Origin: Panacagrimonas sp965216845
GTDB lineage: Bacteria; Pseudomonadota; Gammaproteobacteria; Nevskiales; Nevskiaceae
NCBI GenBank assembly: GCA_965216845.1
Contig: OZ244200.1
Coordinates: forward strand, 434,001 to 498,000
Direction of reading: 5' to 3'
DNA: 64,000 nt
Position 1 is the stretch's first letter. Every line of letters starts with the position of its first letter. The notes under the pieces were generated by a model. The model saw nothing but the letters and a program-made list of their open reading frames with translations, did no database searches and was not told where the DNA came from. The translations under genes and the position numbers were made by a program. Below are positions 1 to 8,262 of the stretch, piece after piece.

Positions 1-1
1 A

Positions 2-307
2 GCGGAAAAGGAGGATGGCCGTTGGTATCCGGAATTCTTCCGCATCAACTTCTCGCGCTGTATTTTCTGTGGTCTGTGCGAAGAAGCCTGCCCCACCAGC
101 GCGATCCAGCTGACGCCGGATTTCGAGATGTGCGAATACGACCGCCAGAACCTGGTTTATGAAAAAGAACACCTGTTGATCAACGGCCCCGGCAAAGTGC
201 CGGACTACAACTTTTACAAGGTCGCGGGGCTGGCGATCGCCGGCAAACCCAAGGGGGCGGCCCAGGACGAATCACCACCGGTCAGCGTCAAGTCGCTACT
301 GCCTTGA
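2..307 (+). CDS. nuoI: NADH-quinone oxidoreductase subunit I (3' part)
   Basis: This is the C-terminal 101 residues of the 8Fe-ferredoxin-like subunit I of respiratory complex I, which passes electrons from NuoG towards cluster N2 in NuoB on the cytoplasmic arm. The second 4Fe-4S motif is visible near residue 20 of the fragment (CIFCGLCEEACP), followed by the usual CEYDRxxLVYEKE stretch. The 5' end lies outside the window. The gene ends four bases before a heptamer repeat array and is followed by nuoJ after an inserted gene, so the complex I operon is interrupted here. The identification is firm. Confidence 0.95.
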   Translation, partial: AEKEDGRWYPEFFRINFSRCIFCGLCEEACPTSAIQLTPDFEMCEYDRQNLVYEKEHLLINGPGKVPDYNFYKVAGLAIAGKPKGAAQDESPPVSVKSLLP

Positions 308-310
308 ATA

Positions 311-410
<100 letters not shown>

Positions 411-423
411 AAAAATCATAGGA

Positions 424-792
424 ATGGCGCACCGATATGAGCAACTCGAGGTTTGGCAAAAAGCCATGTCGTTAACAGAAATTGTTTATCGATTATCTGC
501 GGAGTTTCCATCTGAGGAACGCTTTGGCCTTTGCTCACAAATCAGGCGAGCGGCCGTATCGGTGCCAAGCAATATTGCGGAGGGACAAGGGCGCTTAACC
601 ACAGGAGAGTTCCGCCAGTTTTTAGCGCACGCAAGGGGATCTTTGTTTGAAACAGAAACGCAGCTGAAGCTCGCCTGCAATCTGGAATACACAGATCACG
701 CACCCACGAAAAACGCGCTTGCGCTCAGCTCGGAAATCGCACGGATGTTAAACGGATTAATCAGCTCCTTGAATAAGCGCACTAATGGCTAA
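424..792 (+). CDS. Four-helix-bundle protein (23S rRNA intervening-sequence / S23 family)
   Basis: This is a 122-residue protein of the S23/IVP four-helix-bundle family, first known from ORFs within intervening sequences of bacterial 23S rRNA and related in fold to the Avd protein of diversity-generating retroelements. The family hallmarks are visible: the N-terminal YEQLEVWQKAM helix start, the QIRRAAVSVPSNIAEGQGR core and the late EFRQFLAHARGSLFE helix. I chose ATG 424 because an upstream in-frame start would translate the heptamer array. The gene lies between nuoI and nuoJ, where complex I operons normally have no gene, and is bracketed by heptamer arrays. Its biochemical role is unknown. 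No reverse transcriptase or template repeat is near, so an Avd role is unlikely. Confidence 0.85.
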   Translation: MAHRYEQLEVWQKAMSLTEIVYRLSAEFPSEERFGLCSQIRRAAVSVPSNIAEGQGRLTTGEFRQFLAHARGSLFETETQLKLACNLEYTDHAPTKNALALSSEIARMLNGLISSLNKRTNG

Positions 793-844
793 GTAATGAA
801 AAAAACAGCCGCCACCGCTGAAGAGGCTACCCGCTTTGCTTTTT

Positions 845-874
845 CTGGGAACTGGAAACCGGAAACCGGAAACT
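845..874 (+). repeat. Imperfect inverted heptamer array before nuoJ
   Basis: About four units of the complement of CAGTTTC (GGAAACT and GGAAACC variants) end seven bases before the nuoJ start codon. They are in inverted orientation to the 311-410 array, so a stem of about 31 bp with a few mismatches can form around the four-helix-bundle gene. Confidence 0.85.
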
Positions 875-881
875 GTCTTCA

Positions 882-1406
882 ATGGAACTGACTTTCTACA
901 TTGCTGGCGCGGTCGCAATCCTTTCCACTGCCTGCGTGGTCACCAGCCCCAATCCGGTGCACGCGCTGCTGTATCTGGTGTTGTCGCTGCTATCGCTGGC
1001 GGCGGTGTTTCTCAGCCTGGGCGCGCCGTTCGCGGCGGCGCTGGAAGTCATCGTCTACGCCGGCGCCATCATGGTCTTGTTCATCTTTGTGGTGATGATG
1101 CTCAATCTGGGCGATCAGGTGGTGAATCAGGAACGCGCCTGGCTGAGCCCACGCGCCTGGTTGTTTCCGTCGCTACTATCCGGCGTCTTGCTGGCTGAAC
1201 TGATGCGCGCGATTCTGAGCACCGAATCGCATCCGCTGGCGATGCAGACCATCGACGCCAAACAGGTCGGCATTCTGCTTTACGGGCCATATCTGCTGGC
1301 GGTGGAACTGGCGTCGATGTTGTTGCTCGCAGGACTGGTTGCCGCCTATCACCTGGGCAAGCCACAGCAACCCCGCGCCGTCCGCAAGCCGGAGCCTTGC
1401 GAATGA
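882..1406 (+). CDS. nuoJ: NADH-quinone oxidoreductase subunit J
   Basis: This is a 174-residue membrane subunit of complex I with about five hydrophobic segments. The conserved third segment around residues 56-75 (ALEVIVYAGAIMVLFIFVVM) is a family signature and holds the pi-bulge helix linked to coupling. The ATG at 882 fits the usual N-terminus, and the stop overlaps the nuoK start (ATGA), indicating translational coupling. The upstream insertion separates it from nuoI, so its transcript must read through the heptamer structure unless an internal promoter exists. Confidence 0.95.
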   Translation: MELTFYIAGAVAILSTACVVTSPNPVHALLYLVLSLLSLAAVFLSLGAPFAAALEVIVYAGAIMVLFIFVVMMLNLGDQVVNQERAWLSPRAWLFPSLLSGVLLAELMRAILSTESHPLAMQTIDAKQVGILLYGPYLLAVELASMLLLAGLVAAYHLGKPQQPRAVRKPEPCE

Positions 1407-1711
1407 ACGGCGTGCCGATGGAACACGGCCTGATTCTGGCCGCCATCATTTTCAGCATCGGCCTGGCCGGCCTGATGGTGCGCCGCAATGTGCTGTTCAT
1501 GCTCATGGCGCTTGAAATCATGATGAACGCAGCGGCCCTGGCGTTCATCGTCGCCGGCAGCCGCTGGGCAGCGGCCGACGGCCAGATCATGTTCATCATC
1601 ATTCTGACCCTGGCCGCCTGCGAGGCCTGCGTTGGCCTGGCGCTATTGTTGCAGCTGCAACGCCGCTTCCAGACCTTGAACGTGGATGCGGCCAGCGAGA
1701 TGCGCGGATGA
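1403..1711 (+). CDS. nuoK: NADH-quinone oxidoreductase subunit K
   Basis: This 102-residue, three-helix antiporter-related subunit of complex I carries the two membrane glutamates used in proton transfer, at residues 38 (MALEIM) and 74 (AACEAC). The C-terminus SEMRG is typical. I chose ATG 1403, overlapping the nuoJ stop, because it gives the usual eight-residue lead before HGLILA. An in-frame TTG two codons upstream is less likely. A heptamer array begins six bases after the stop. Confidence 0.95.
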   Translation: MNGVPMEHGLILAAIIFSIGLAGLMVRRNVLFMLMALEIMMNAAALAFIVAGSRWAAADGQIMFIIILTLAACEACVGLALLLQLQRRFQTLNVDAASEMRG

Positions 1712-1716
1712 AGAAG

Positions 1717-1861
1717 CAGTTTCCAGTTTCCAGTTGCCGGTTTCCAGTAACCCGGAGATGCGTCTTTCTCATCTGTTGTGCCAATCAGATTGAGATTGCA
1801 CTCAAGCGCCCAGGCAAGCTCATGACCTTTTCTGGAAACTGGAAACTGGAAACTGGAAACT
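1717..1861 (+). repeat. Gene-less inverted heptamer element between nuoK and nuoL
   Basis: Left arm 1717-1747 consists of CAGTTTC-type heptamers with two variant bases, and right arm 1832-1861 is four complementary GGAAACT units. The arms enclose 84 bp with no convincing gene and can form a stem of about 30 bp. The element sits between the nuoK stop and the nuoL start in an operon whose other junctions overlap. It looks like a short version of the element at 311-874, without the protein gene. I see no target-site duplication. Confidence 0.8.
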
Positions 1862-1885
1862 CATCCAGGCCGAAATCAGCCGCCT

Positions 1886-3733
1886 ATGTTTGAGTTCCTG
1901 TTCCTGGTGTTCGCATTGCCGCTGGCGGGCTTCGTGACGCTGGCCTTCGCCAGAGGGCGGGTCAGCGAAAACGCCGCCGCCTGGATCGGGGTCGGCAGCA
2001 TCGGCCTGTCGTTTCTGGTCACCGTGGGGATCGGCACCCAGTTTCTGAGTGCACCGCCTGAGAGCGGTCATTACACCCAGGTCTTGTGGACCTGGATGCG
2101 GGTGGAGGATTTCGCGCCGCGTTTTGCCCTGCGCCTGGACGCACTGTCGCTGGTGATGATGGGCGTGATTACCGGCGTGGGATTCTTCATCCATCTGTTC
2201 GCATCCTGGTACATGCGCGGCGATGACAGTTACGCGCGCTTTTTCTCCTACATGAATTTGTTTGTGGCCAGCATGCTGTTGCTGGTGCTGGGCGATAACC
2301 TGCTGTTCCTGTATCTGGGCTGGGAAGGCGTCGGGCTGGCGTCTTATCTGCTGATCGGCTTCTGGTACACCGACGCCGCCAATGGCGCCGCCGCACGCAA
2401 GGCCTTTGTGGTCACGCGGGTGGGCGACACCTTCATGGCCATCGGCCTGTTCATTCTGTTTCACGAACTGGGCACGCTGGACATCCAGGCACTGATGAGC
2501 GAGGCCAGCGTCGTGTGGGCGGATGGGCCACAGGTCGCCACCATCGCCGCGCTGTTGATTCTGGGCGGCGCGGTGGGCAAGTCCGCGCAACTGCCCTTGC
2601 AGACCTGGTTGCCGGACGCGATGGCCGGCCCCACCCCGGTCAGCGCCCTGATTCACGCGGCCACCATGGTCACCGCCGGTGTTTATCTGATCGCCCGTAC
2701 GCACGTTCTGTTTGAATTGTCGCCCTTCGCCTTGGAGATGGTGGGCTGGGTGGGCGCCATCACCCTGTTGCTGGCGGGTTTCACCGCACTGATGCAAACC
2801 GACATCAAGCGGGTGCTCGCCTACTCCACCATGTCGCAGATCGGCTACATGTTTCTGGCGCTGGGCGCCGGCGCTTGGCAACCGGCCATTTTTCATCTGA
2901 TGACCCACGCATTTTTCAAGGCGCTGCTGTTCCTGTCCGCCGGCTCGGTGATTGTGGCGCTGCATCATGAGCAGGACATGTTTCGCATGGGCGGATTGCG
3001 AAAAACCCTGCCCTTCACCTTCTGGGTGTTTCTGATCGGCTGCCTGGGACTGATCGCCTTTCCTGGCAGCTCCGGCTTTTTCTCCAAGGACGAAATCCTG
3101 TTTGAAGCCTGGGCCGGCGGCCAGATGCACTTGTATTACGCCGGGCTGGCGGGTGCCTTTTTGACCGGCCTCTACACCTTCCGCATGGTGTTCATTACTT
3201 TCTTTGGTGATGCGCATCATCACGGCGTGACACCGCCCACGGCGCGCTTTTCGCACCATCTGCCGCTGGCGGTGCTGGCGCTGTTTGCGGTGCTCGGCGG
3301 GTTCATCCATCTGCCGCTGGACCGCGTGCTGCCGCATCAATCCTTCGCCGAAAACCTGCTGCATCAGAAACATCGGCTGGAAGCGATCTCGGTGGCCGTT
3401 TCCCTGGCCGGGGTGGCGCTGGCCTGGCTGATTTTCGGCCGCGCTCGCCGGCGTGCGGAGAAGTGGCGCGACAGCCGCAATCCGCTGCTGCTGTGGTGGC
3501 GCGAAGCTTTTGGCTTTGACTGGCTCTACGATCAGCTGTTCGTGCGACCTTATCTCGGCTTCATCCGCGTCAACGCCAGGGATTTTATTGATCAGCTGGT
3601 GGCGCTGATTCCGGCCAGCCTGCGCGCCGTGAACGGTTGGCTGGCGCGCACGCAAACGGGTCAATTGCGTTGGTATGTGGCCAGTCTGGGGCTGGGCGCC
3701 GTCGTCGTTGTCGGCACGGTGATGCTGACATGA
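1886..3733 (+). CDS. nuoL: NADH-quinone oxidoreductase subunit L
   Basis: This 615-residue protein is the distal antiporter-like subunit of complex I and includes the lateral amphipathic helix at its C-terminal end. The essential glutamate in GWEGVGLASYLLIG (Glu147, equal to Glu144 of E. coli) and the lysine-containing GKSAQLPLQTWLPDAM segment are present. Its length matches the family (E. coli 613). The start at 1886 follows the heptamer element by 24 bp. The stop overlaps the nuoM ATG by four bases. Confidence 0.97.
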   Translation: MFEFLFLVFALPLAGFVTLAFARGRVSENAAAWIGVGSIGLSFLVTVGIGTQFLSAPPESGHYTQVLWTWMRVEDFAPRFALRLDALSLVMMGVITGVGFFIHLFASWYMRGDDSYARFFSYMNLFVASMLLLVLGDNLLFLYLGWEGVGLASYLLIGFWYTDAANGAAARKAFVVTRVGDTFMAIGLFILFHELGTLDIQALMSEASVVWADGPQVATIAALLILGGAVGKSAQLPLQTWLPDAMAGPTPVSALIHAATMVTAGVYLIARTHVLFELSPFALEMVGWVGAITLLLAGFTALMQTDIKRVLAYSTMSQIGYMFLALGAGAWQPAIFHLMTHAFFKALLFLSAGSVIVALHHEQDMFRMGGLRKTLPFTFWVFLIGCLGLIAFPGSSGFFSKDEILFEAWAGGQMHLYYAGLAGAFLTGLYTFRMVFITFFGDAHHHGVTPPTARFSHHLPLAVLALFAVLGGFIHLPLDRVLPHQSFAENLLHQKHRLEAISVAVSLAGVALAWLIFGRARRRAEKWRDSRNPLLLWWREAFGFDWLYDQLFVRPYLGFIRVNARDFIDQLVALIPASLRAVNGWLARTQTGQLRWYVASLGLGAVVVVGTVMLT

Positions 3734-5271
3734 TTCTGGTCTGGCTGATTCTCATCCCCTTCATCGGCGGCCTGCTGAGCTGGCAGGGCGAAATGATTTT
3801 CGGCCGCAAGTTTCCACGCTGGACGGCGCTGCTGAGCATGCTCATCGCGCTGGGCATTTCGCTGTGGCTGTGGATGACGGGCGACTATTCGCTGAGCCTG
3901 CCGGGCGCGGACCCGCAATGGGTGATCGAATATCAGCAGCCGTGGATTCCGCGCTTTGGCATCTCCATCCACCTGGGCCTGGACGGGCTGTCGCTGCTGC
4001 TGATCGTGCTCACCAATCTGCTGGGGGTGATGGCGGTGGCCTGTTCCTGGCGCGAGATCGACCGCAACGTCGGCTTCTTCCACCTCAACCTGTTGTGGAA
4101 TCTGGGTGGCGTCATCGGCGTGTTTCTGACGCTGGATCTGTTCCTGTTCTTCTTCCTGTGGGAAATGATGCTGGTGCCGATGTATTTCCTCATCGCGCTA
4201 TGGGGACACAACGCGCCCGGCGGCAAGGGGCGCATCTACGCCGCCACCAAGTTTTTCATCTTCACCCAGGCCTCTGGCCTGATCATGCTGCTGGCGATTC
4301 TGGGGCTGGTGTTCGTCAACCATCAGGCCACCGGCGTGATGAGTTTTGACTACGAGGACTTGCTCAAGACGCCGTTGTCGGCCGGCGTTGAATGGATTCT
4401 GATGCTGGGCTTTTTCTTCGCATTCGCGGTGAAGACCCCGGCGGTGCCATTCCACACCTGGTTGCCGGACGCACACTCACAGGCGCCGACCGCCGGCTCG
4501 GTGGACCTGGCCGGCATCCTGCTCAAGACCGCCGCCTACGGCTTGCTGCGCTTCGGCATTCCGCTGTTTCCCAACGCCTCGGCCGAGTTCGCGCCGGTGG
4601 CGATGTGGATCGGCGTCATCGGCATTGTCTACGGCGGCGTCATGACCTTTGCCCAGACTGACATCAAGCGCCTGGTGGCTTATTCCTCGGTCAGTCACAT
4701 GGGCTTCGTGCTGGTGGGTATTTACGCCGGCACCCAAACCGCCCTGCAGGGCGTGGTGATTCAGATGATTGCGCACGGCATTGCGGCCGGCGCGCTGTTC
4801 ATTCTCTGCGGCGAGATTTACGAGCGCCTGCACACCCGCGAGCTGTCGAAAATGGGCGGCCTGTGGGCGCGCTTTCCCTATCTGCCGCCGATTGCGCTGT
4901 TCTTTGCCGCCGCCTCGCTGGGATTGCCGGGGCTGGGCAACTTTGTGGGCGAGTTTCTGATCCTGGTCGGCACCTGGGGCATTGATCCGGCGGTGACGAT
5001 TGCCGCCGCCAGCGGCCTGATTCTGGCCGCGGTCTATTCGCTGATTCTGGTGCAGCGCGCGTTTCACGGTCCGCCAGCGAAAAACGCTGCTGCGCTCAAA
5101 GACCTGTCCAGGCGTGAACTGAGCATGATGCTCACTTTGATGGCGCTGCTATTGGCACTGGGCCTTTATCCGCAACCGGTATTGGATACCTCAGCGCTCG
5201 CCATGCAGCGGGTGCACGAAATCTACACCGCGCCCGCCATCGCACCGGAAATCATGGGGGCGCGGCCGTGA
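3730..5271 (+). CDS. nuoM: NADH-quinone oxidoreductase subunit M
   Basis: This 513-residue antiporter-like proton-pumping subunit has Glu145 in LWEMMLVPMYF, the counterpart of Glu144 in E. coli NuoM, and the conserved KTPAVPFHTWLPDAH segment. ATG 3730 overlaps the nuoL stop (ATGA). An upstream in-frame extension into nuoL is not needed. The stop overlaps the GTG start of nuoN. Its position in the L-M-N block is the normal one. Confidence 0.97.
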   Translation: MILVWLILIPFIGGLLSWQGEMIFGRKFPRWTALLSMLIALGISLWLWMTGDYSLSLPGADPQWVIEYQQPWIPRFGISIHLGLDGLSLLLIVLTNLLGVMAVACSWREIDRNVGFFHLNLLWNLGGVIGVFLTLDLFLFFFLWEMMLVPMYFLIALWGHNAPGGKGRIYAATKFFIFTQASGLIMLLAILGLVFVNHQATGVMSFDYEDLLKTPLSAGVEWILMLGFFFAFAVKTPAVPFHTWLPDAHSQAPTAGSVDLAGILLKTAAYGLLRFGIPLFPNASAEFAPVAMWIGVIGIVYGGVMTFAQTDIKRLVAYSSVSHMGFVLVGIYAGTQTALQGVVIQMIAHGIAAGALFILCGEIYERLHTRELSKMGGLWARFPYLPPIALFFAAASLGLPGLGNFVGEFLILVGTWGIDPAVTIAAASGLILAAVYSLILVQRAFHGPPAKNAAALKDLSRRELSMMLTLMALLLALGLYPQPVLDTSALAMQRVHEIYTAPAIAPEIMGARP

Positions 5272-6725
5272 ACTTCGGTTTGCAACAGTGGGTCGCGCTG
5301 GCGCCGATTCTGGTGGTCAGTCTGACCATCATCACGGTGATGCTGGGCATCGGCATCAATCGCAACCACTGGTGGAATGCCACCCTCGCCGTCGCCGGCC
5401 TCAACGTGGCGCTGCTGGCCTGTCTGTTCACAACGCTGGTGGCGCCGCAAGTGGTGACACCGCTATTGGTGGTGGACGGCTTTGCGCTGTTCTACACCGC
5501 CCTGGTGCTGGTGGCGACGCTGGCCTGCGCCACCCTCAGCAACGCCTATCTGGACGGTTACGAAGGCAATCAGGAGGAAATGTATCTGCTGCTGCTACTG
5601 TCCGCGCTGGGCGGCATCGTCATGGTCAGCAGTCGCCACCTGGCGAGTTTCTTCATCGGCCTGGAGCTGTTGACGGTTCCGCTCTACGCCATGATCGGCT
5701 ATCCGCTGCGCTCCCGAAACGCGCTGGAAGCGGCGCTGAAATATTTGCTGCTGTCGGCCGGCGCCTCGGCCTTCCTGCTGTTCGGCATGGCGCTGGTCTA
5801 TGCCCAATGCGGCCACCTTTCATTCGCCGGGATCGGCCGCTATCTGCAGAACGCGCCCGACGCGCCCGGCCTGATCCGCATCGGCGGCGCGATGATGCTG
5901 GTGGGCATCGGCTTCAAGCTTTCTCTGGTGCCGTTTCACCTGTGGACGCCGGACGTCTATCAGGGCGCGCCGGCGCCGGTCACCGCGTTTCTGGCCACCG
6001 CTTCCAAAACCGCCGTATTTGCGGTGCTGTTGCGGCTGATGTTTGAAGCGCAAATCCACAGCAGCGCGCTGTTGCTGGACGTGCTCACCGCCCTGGCGAT
6101 GTTGTCCATGATTGCCGGCAATGTGCTGGCGCTGCTGCAGAACAACGTCAAGCGCATGCTGGCCTATTCGTCCATCGCCCACTTTGGTTATTGCCTGGTG
6201 CCCTTGATTGCCGGTGGCGCGCTGGCGGTGGAAGCCGTGGGCATGTATCTGCTGACTTATGTCGTCACCACCCTGGGCGCATTCGGCGTCGTCACCCTGG
6301 TTTCCAGCCCCATGCATGCGCGTGACGCCGATGCCATTTACGACTATCGCGGCCTGTTCTGGCGGCGGCCTTATCTGGCATCCATCCTCACCATGATGCT
6401 GCTGTCCTTGGCCGGTATTCCCGCCACTGCCGGCTTCATCGGCAAGTTTTATGCGGTGGCTGCCGGCGTGGACGCGCGCGAATGGCTGTTACTGGGTGGC
6501 GTGATCCTGGGCAGCGCCATCGGCCTCTTCTACTACCTGCGCCTGATGGTCACCCTGTTTCTGATGGACCGCGATCTGCGCCGCTTTGACGCGCCCAGAG
6601 ATTGGGCGCAACACGCCGGGGGGGCGATGATTCTGGGCGTAGCGGTTACAATGTTACTGTTGGGTCTGTATCCGCAGCCTTTTATCCAGGTGCTCGGAAT
6701 GGCGGGACTCGCCAGTCCCAACTGA
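5268..6725 (+). CDS. nuoN: NADH-quinone oxidoreductase subunit N
   Basis: This 485-residue third antiporter-like subunit has the same length as E. coli NuoN, and its key glutamate is at residue 133 (GLELLTVPLYAMIGY). The conserved SLVPFHLWTPDVYQGAPAPV segment is present. The start is GTG, overlapping the nuoM stop. This is the last gene of the nuo operon. I see no strong intrinsic terminator in the 116 bp before nqrA, so readthrough into nqr is possible. Confidence 0.97.
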   Translation: MNFGLQQWVALAPILVVSLTIITVMLGIGINRNHWWNATLAVAGLNVALLACLFTTLVAPQVVTPLLVVDGFALFYTALVLVATLACATLSNAYLDGYEGNQEEMYLLLLLSALGGIVMVSSRHLASFFIGLELLTVPLYAMIGYPLRSRNALEAALKYLLLSAGASAFLLFGMALVYAQCGHLSFAGIGRYLQNAPDAPGLIRIGGAMMLVGIGFKLSLVPFHLWTPDVYQGAPAPVTAFLATASKTAVFAVLLRLMFEAQIHSSALLLDVLTALAMLSMIAGNVLALLQNNVKRMLAYSSIAHFGYCLVPLIAGGALAVEAVGMYLLTYVVTTLGAFGVVTLVSSPMHARDADAIYDYRGLFWRRPYLASILTMMLLSLAGIPATAGFIGKFYAVAAGVDAREWLLLGGVILGSAIGLFYYLRLMVTLFLMDRDLRRFDAPRDWAQHAGGAMILGVAVTMLLLGLYPQPFIQVLGMAGLASPN

Positions 6726-6841
6726 AGCATTCGCCGCTGACCGCATTGGAAGACGCATCGCACCCGCCGTTCGGCAGGTGATGTCATCGGTCGCGCAGAT
6801 TACAATCGCCCGGACTTTCCGGATTTGGGGACGGAAACGCT

Positions 6842-8200
6842 GTGCAAGCAACCCGTATCGACATCAAAAAAGGGCTCGACATCCCGCTCGCCGGCGCGCC
6901 CGAACAAGTGATCCACGACGCGCCGCCGGTTTCTTCGGTGGGTGTGCTGGGAACCGCCTATATCGGCCTCAAACCATCCATGATGGTGGAAGTGGGGGAT
7001 CGGGTGAAGCTCGGTCAGCCGCTGATGGAGGCCAAGAACAATCCCGGCGTGCTGTTTACCGCGCCGGCGGCTGGTCGCGTCACCGCCATCAATCGTGGCG
7101 CGCGTCGCTCGCTGCAATCCATCGCCATCGAAATCGACGGTGACGAGGAAATCCAGTTCGAAAGCTACCCGCGCGAAAAGCTGGGCGAGCTCAGCGACCA
7201 GCAAGTGCGTGACAATCTGGCCAGGTCTGGCCTGTGGACCGCGCTGCGTTCGCGGCCCTACAGCAAGATTCCGATGCTGGATTCCACGCCGGCAGCGATC
7301 TTCATTACCGCCATCGACACCCGTCCGCACGCGCCGGACCCGGCGGTGGCGCTCACAGGGCACGAACAGGATTTCATTGACGGGCTGACCGTGCTGTCCC
7401 GGCTCACCCAGGGCGAATTGTTCCTGTGCAAGGCGCCGGATGCGGAAATCCCGCAAGCCGAGCTGCCGCAATTGCGCGTGGCCGAATTCTCCGGCCCGCA
7501 CCCGGCCGGTCTGCCGGGCACCCATATTCATTTCCTCAAGCCGGTGAGCGCCGAACGCAGCGTGTGGCACATCGGCTATCAGGACGTGGTGGCCTTCGGC
7601 AAACTGTTCACCACCGGCCGCTATTTCACCGAGCGCGTGATTTCGCTGGCCGGCCCGGTGGTCAGGAATCCGCGCCTGCTGCGCACCCGCTTGGGCGCAT
7701 CGCTGATCGACCTGGTGGACGGTGAGCTGACCGACGAAAGCTGTCGGGTGATTTCCGGCTCGGTGCTGGCGGGTCATCGCATGGCTGGCTGGGCCAATTT
7801 CCACGGTCGCTATTTCAACCAGGTCACGGTCATTGAGGAAAGCAAGGACCGTCAGTTCATGGGCTGGATCGCGCCCGGACTGAACAAGTTTTCCGCGCTC
7901 AACGTATTCATCTCGGCCCTGCAACGCGCATCCAGGCGCTTTGCCATGACCACCACCACCAACGGCAGTCTGCGCGCCATGGTGCCCATCGGCAATTACG
8001 AAAAAGTGATGCCGCTGGATACCCTGCCCACGCAGTTGCTGAAGTATCTGCTGGTCAAGGACACCGATATGGCGCAACAACTCGGCGCCCTGGAACTGGA
8101 CGAGGAAGACGTCGCCCTGTGCAGCTTTGTCTGCGTCGGCAAGTACGACTTCGGGCCGGTACTGCGCGAAAACCTCGAGCTGATCGAAGCCGAGGGTTAG
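6842..8200 (+). CDS. nqrA: Na+-translocating NADH:quinone reductase subunit A
   Basis: This 452-residue cytoplasmic subunit of the sodium pump carries a biotin-carrier-like N-terminal fold (IKKGLDIPLAGAPEQ, residues 8-22) and contributes to the quinone site. The start is GTG 6842, which gives the usual N-terminus a few residues before IKKGL. It is the first gene of nqrABCDEF. A TACAAT-like -10 lies at about 6800, but I cannot see a good -35. The enzyme couples NADH oxidation to Na+ export. Confidence 0.96.
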   Translation: MQATRIDIKKGLDIPLAGAPEQVIHDAPPVSSVGVLGTAYIGLKPSMMVEVGDRVKLGQPLMEAKNNPGVLFTAPAAGRVTAINRGARRSLQSIAIEIDGDEEIQFESYPREKLGELSDQQVRDNLARSGLWTALRSRPYSKIPMLDSTPAAIFITAIDTRPHAPDPAVALTGHEQDFIDGLTVLSRLTQGELFLCKAPDAEIPQAELPQLRVAEFSGPHPAGLPGTHIHFLKPVSAERSVWHIGYQDVVAFGKLFTTGRYFTERVISLAGPVVRNPRLLRTRLGASLIDLVDGELTDESCRVISGSVLAGHRMAGWANFHGRYFNQVTVIEESKDRQFMGWIAPGLNKFSALNVFISALQRASRRFAMTTTTNGSLRAMVPIGNYEKVMPLDTLPTQLLKYLLVKDTDMAQQLGALELDEEDVALCSFVCVGKYDFGPVLRENLELIEAEG

Positions 8201-8262
8201 GGCATGAAAAATTTCCCATTCAACGCCGCGGTAGCGGTTATTTGCATCAACGGATCACTTTG

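Noticed and set aside
424..792. Diversity-generating retroelement accessory gene (avd)
   Set aside because: The protein fold is related, but there is no reverse transcriptase and no template or variable repeat in the window.
1820..3664. 614-codon antisense ORF opposite nuoL
   Set aside because: It is rich in Gln, His, Arg and Gly, as expected of the complement of GC-rich coding sequence, and nuoL is certain.
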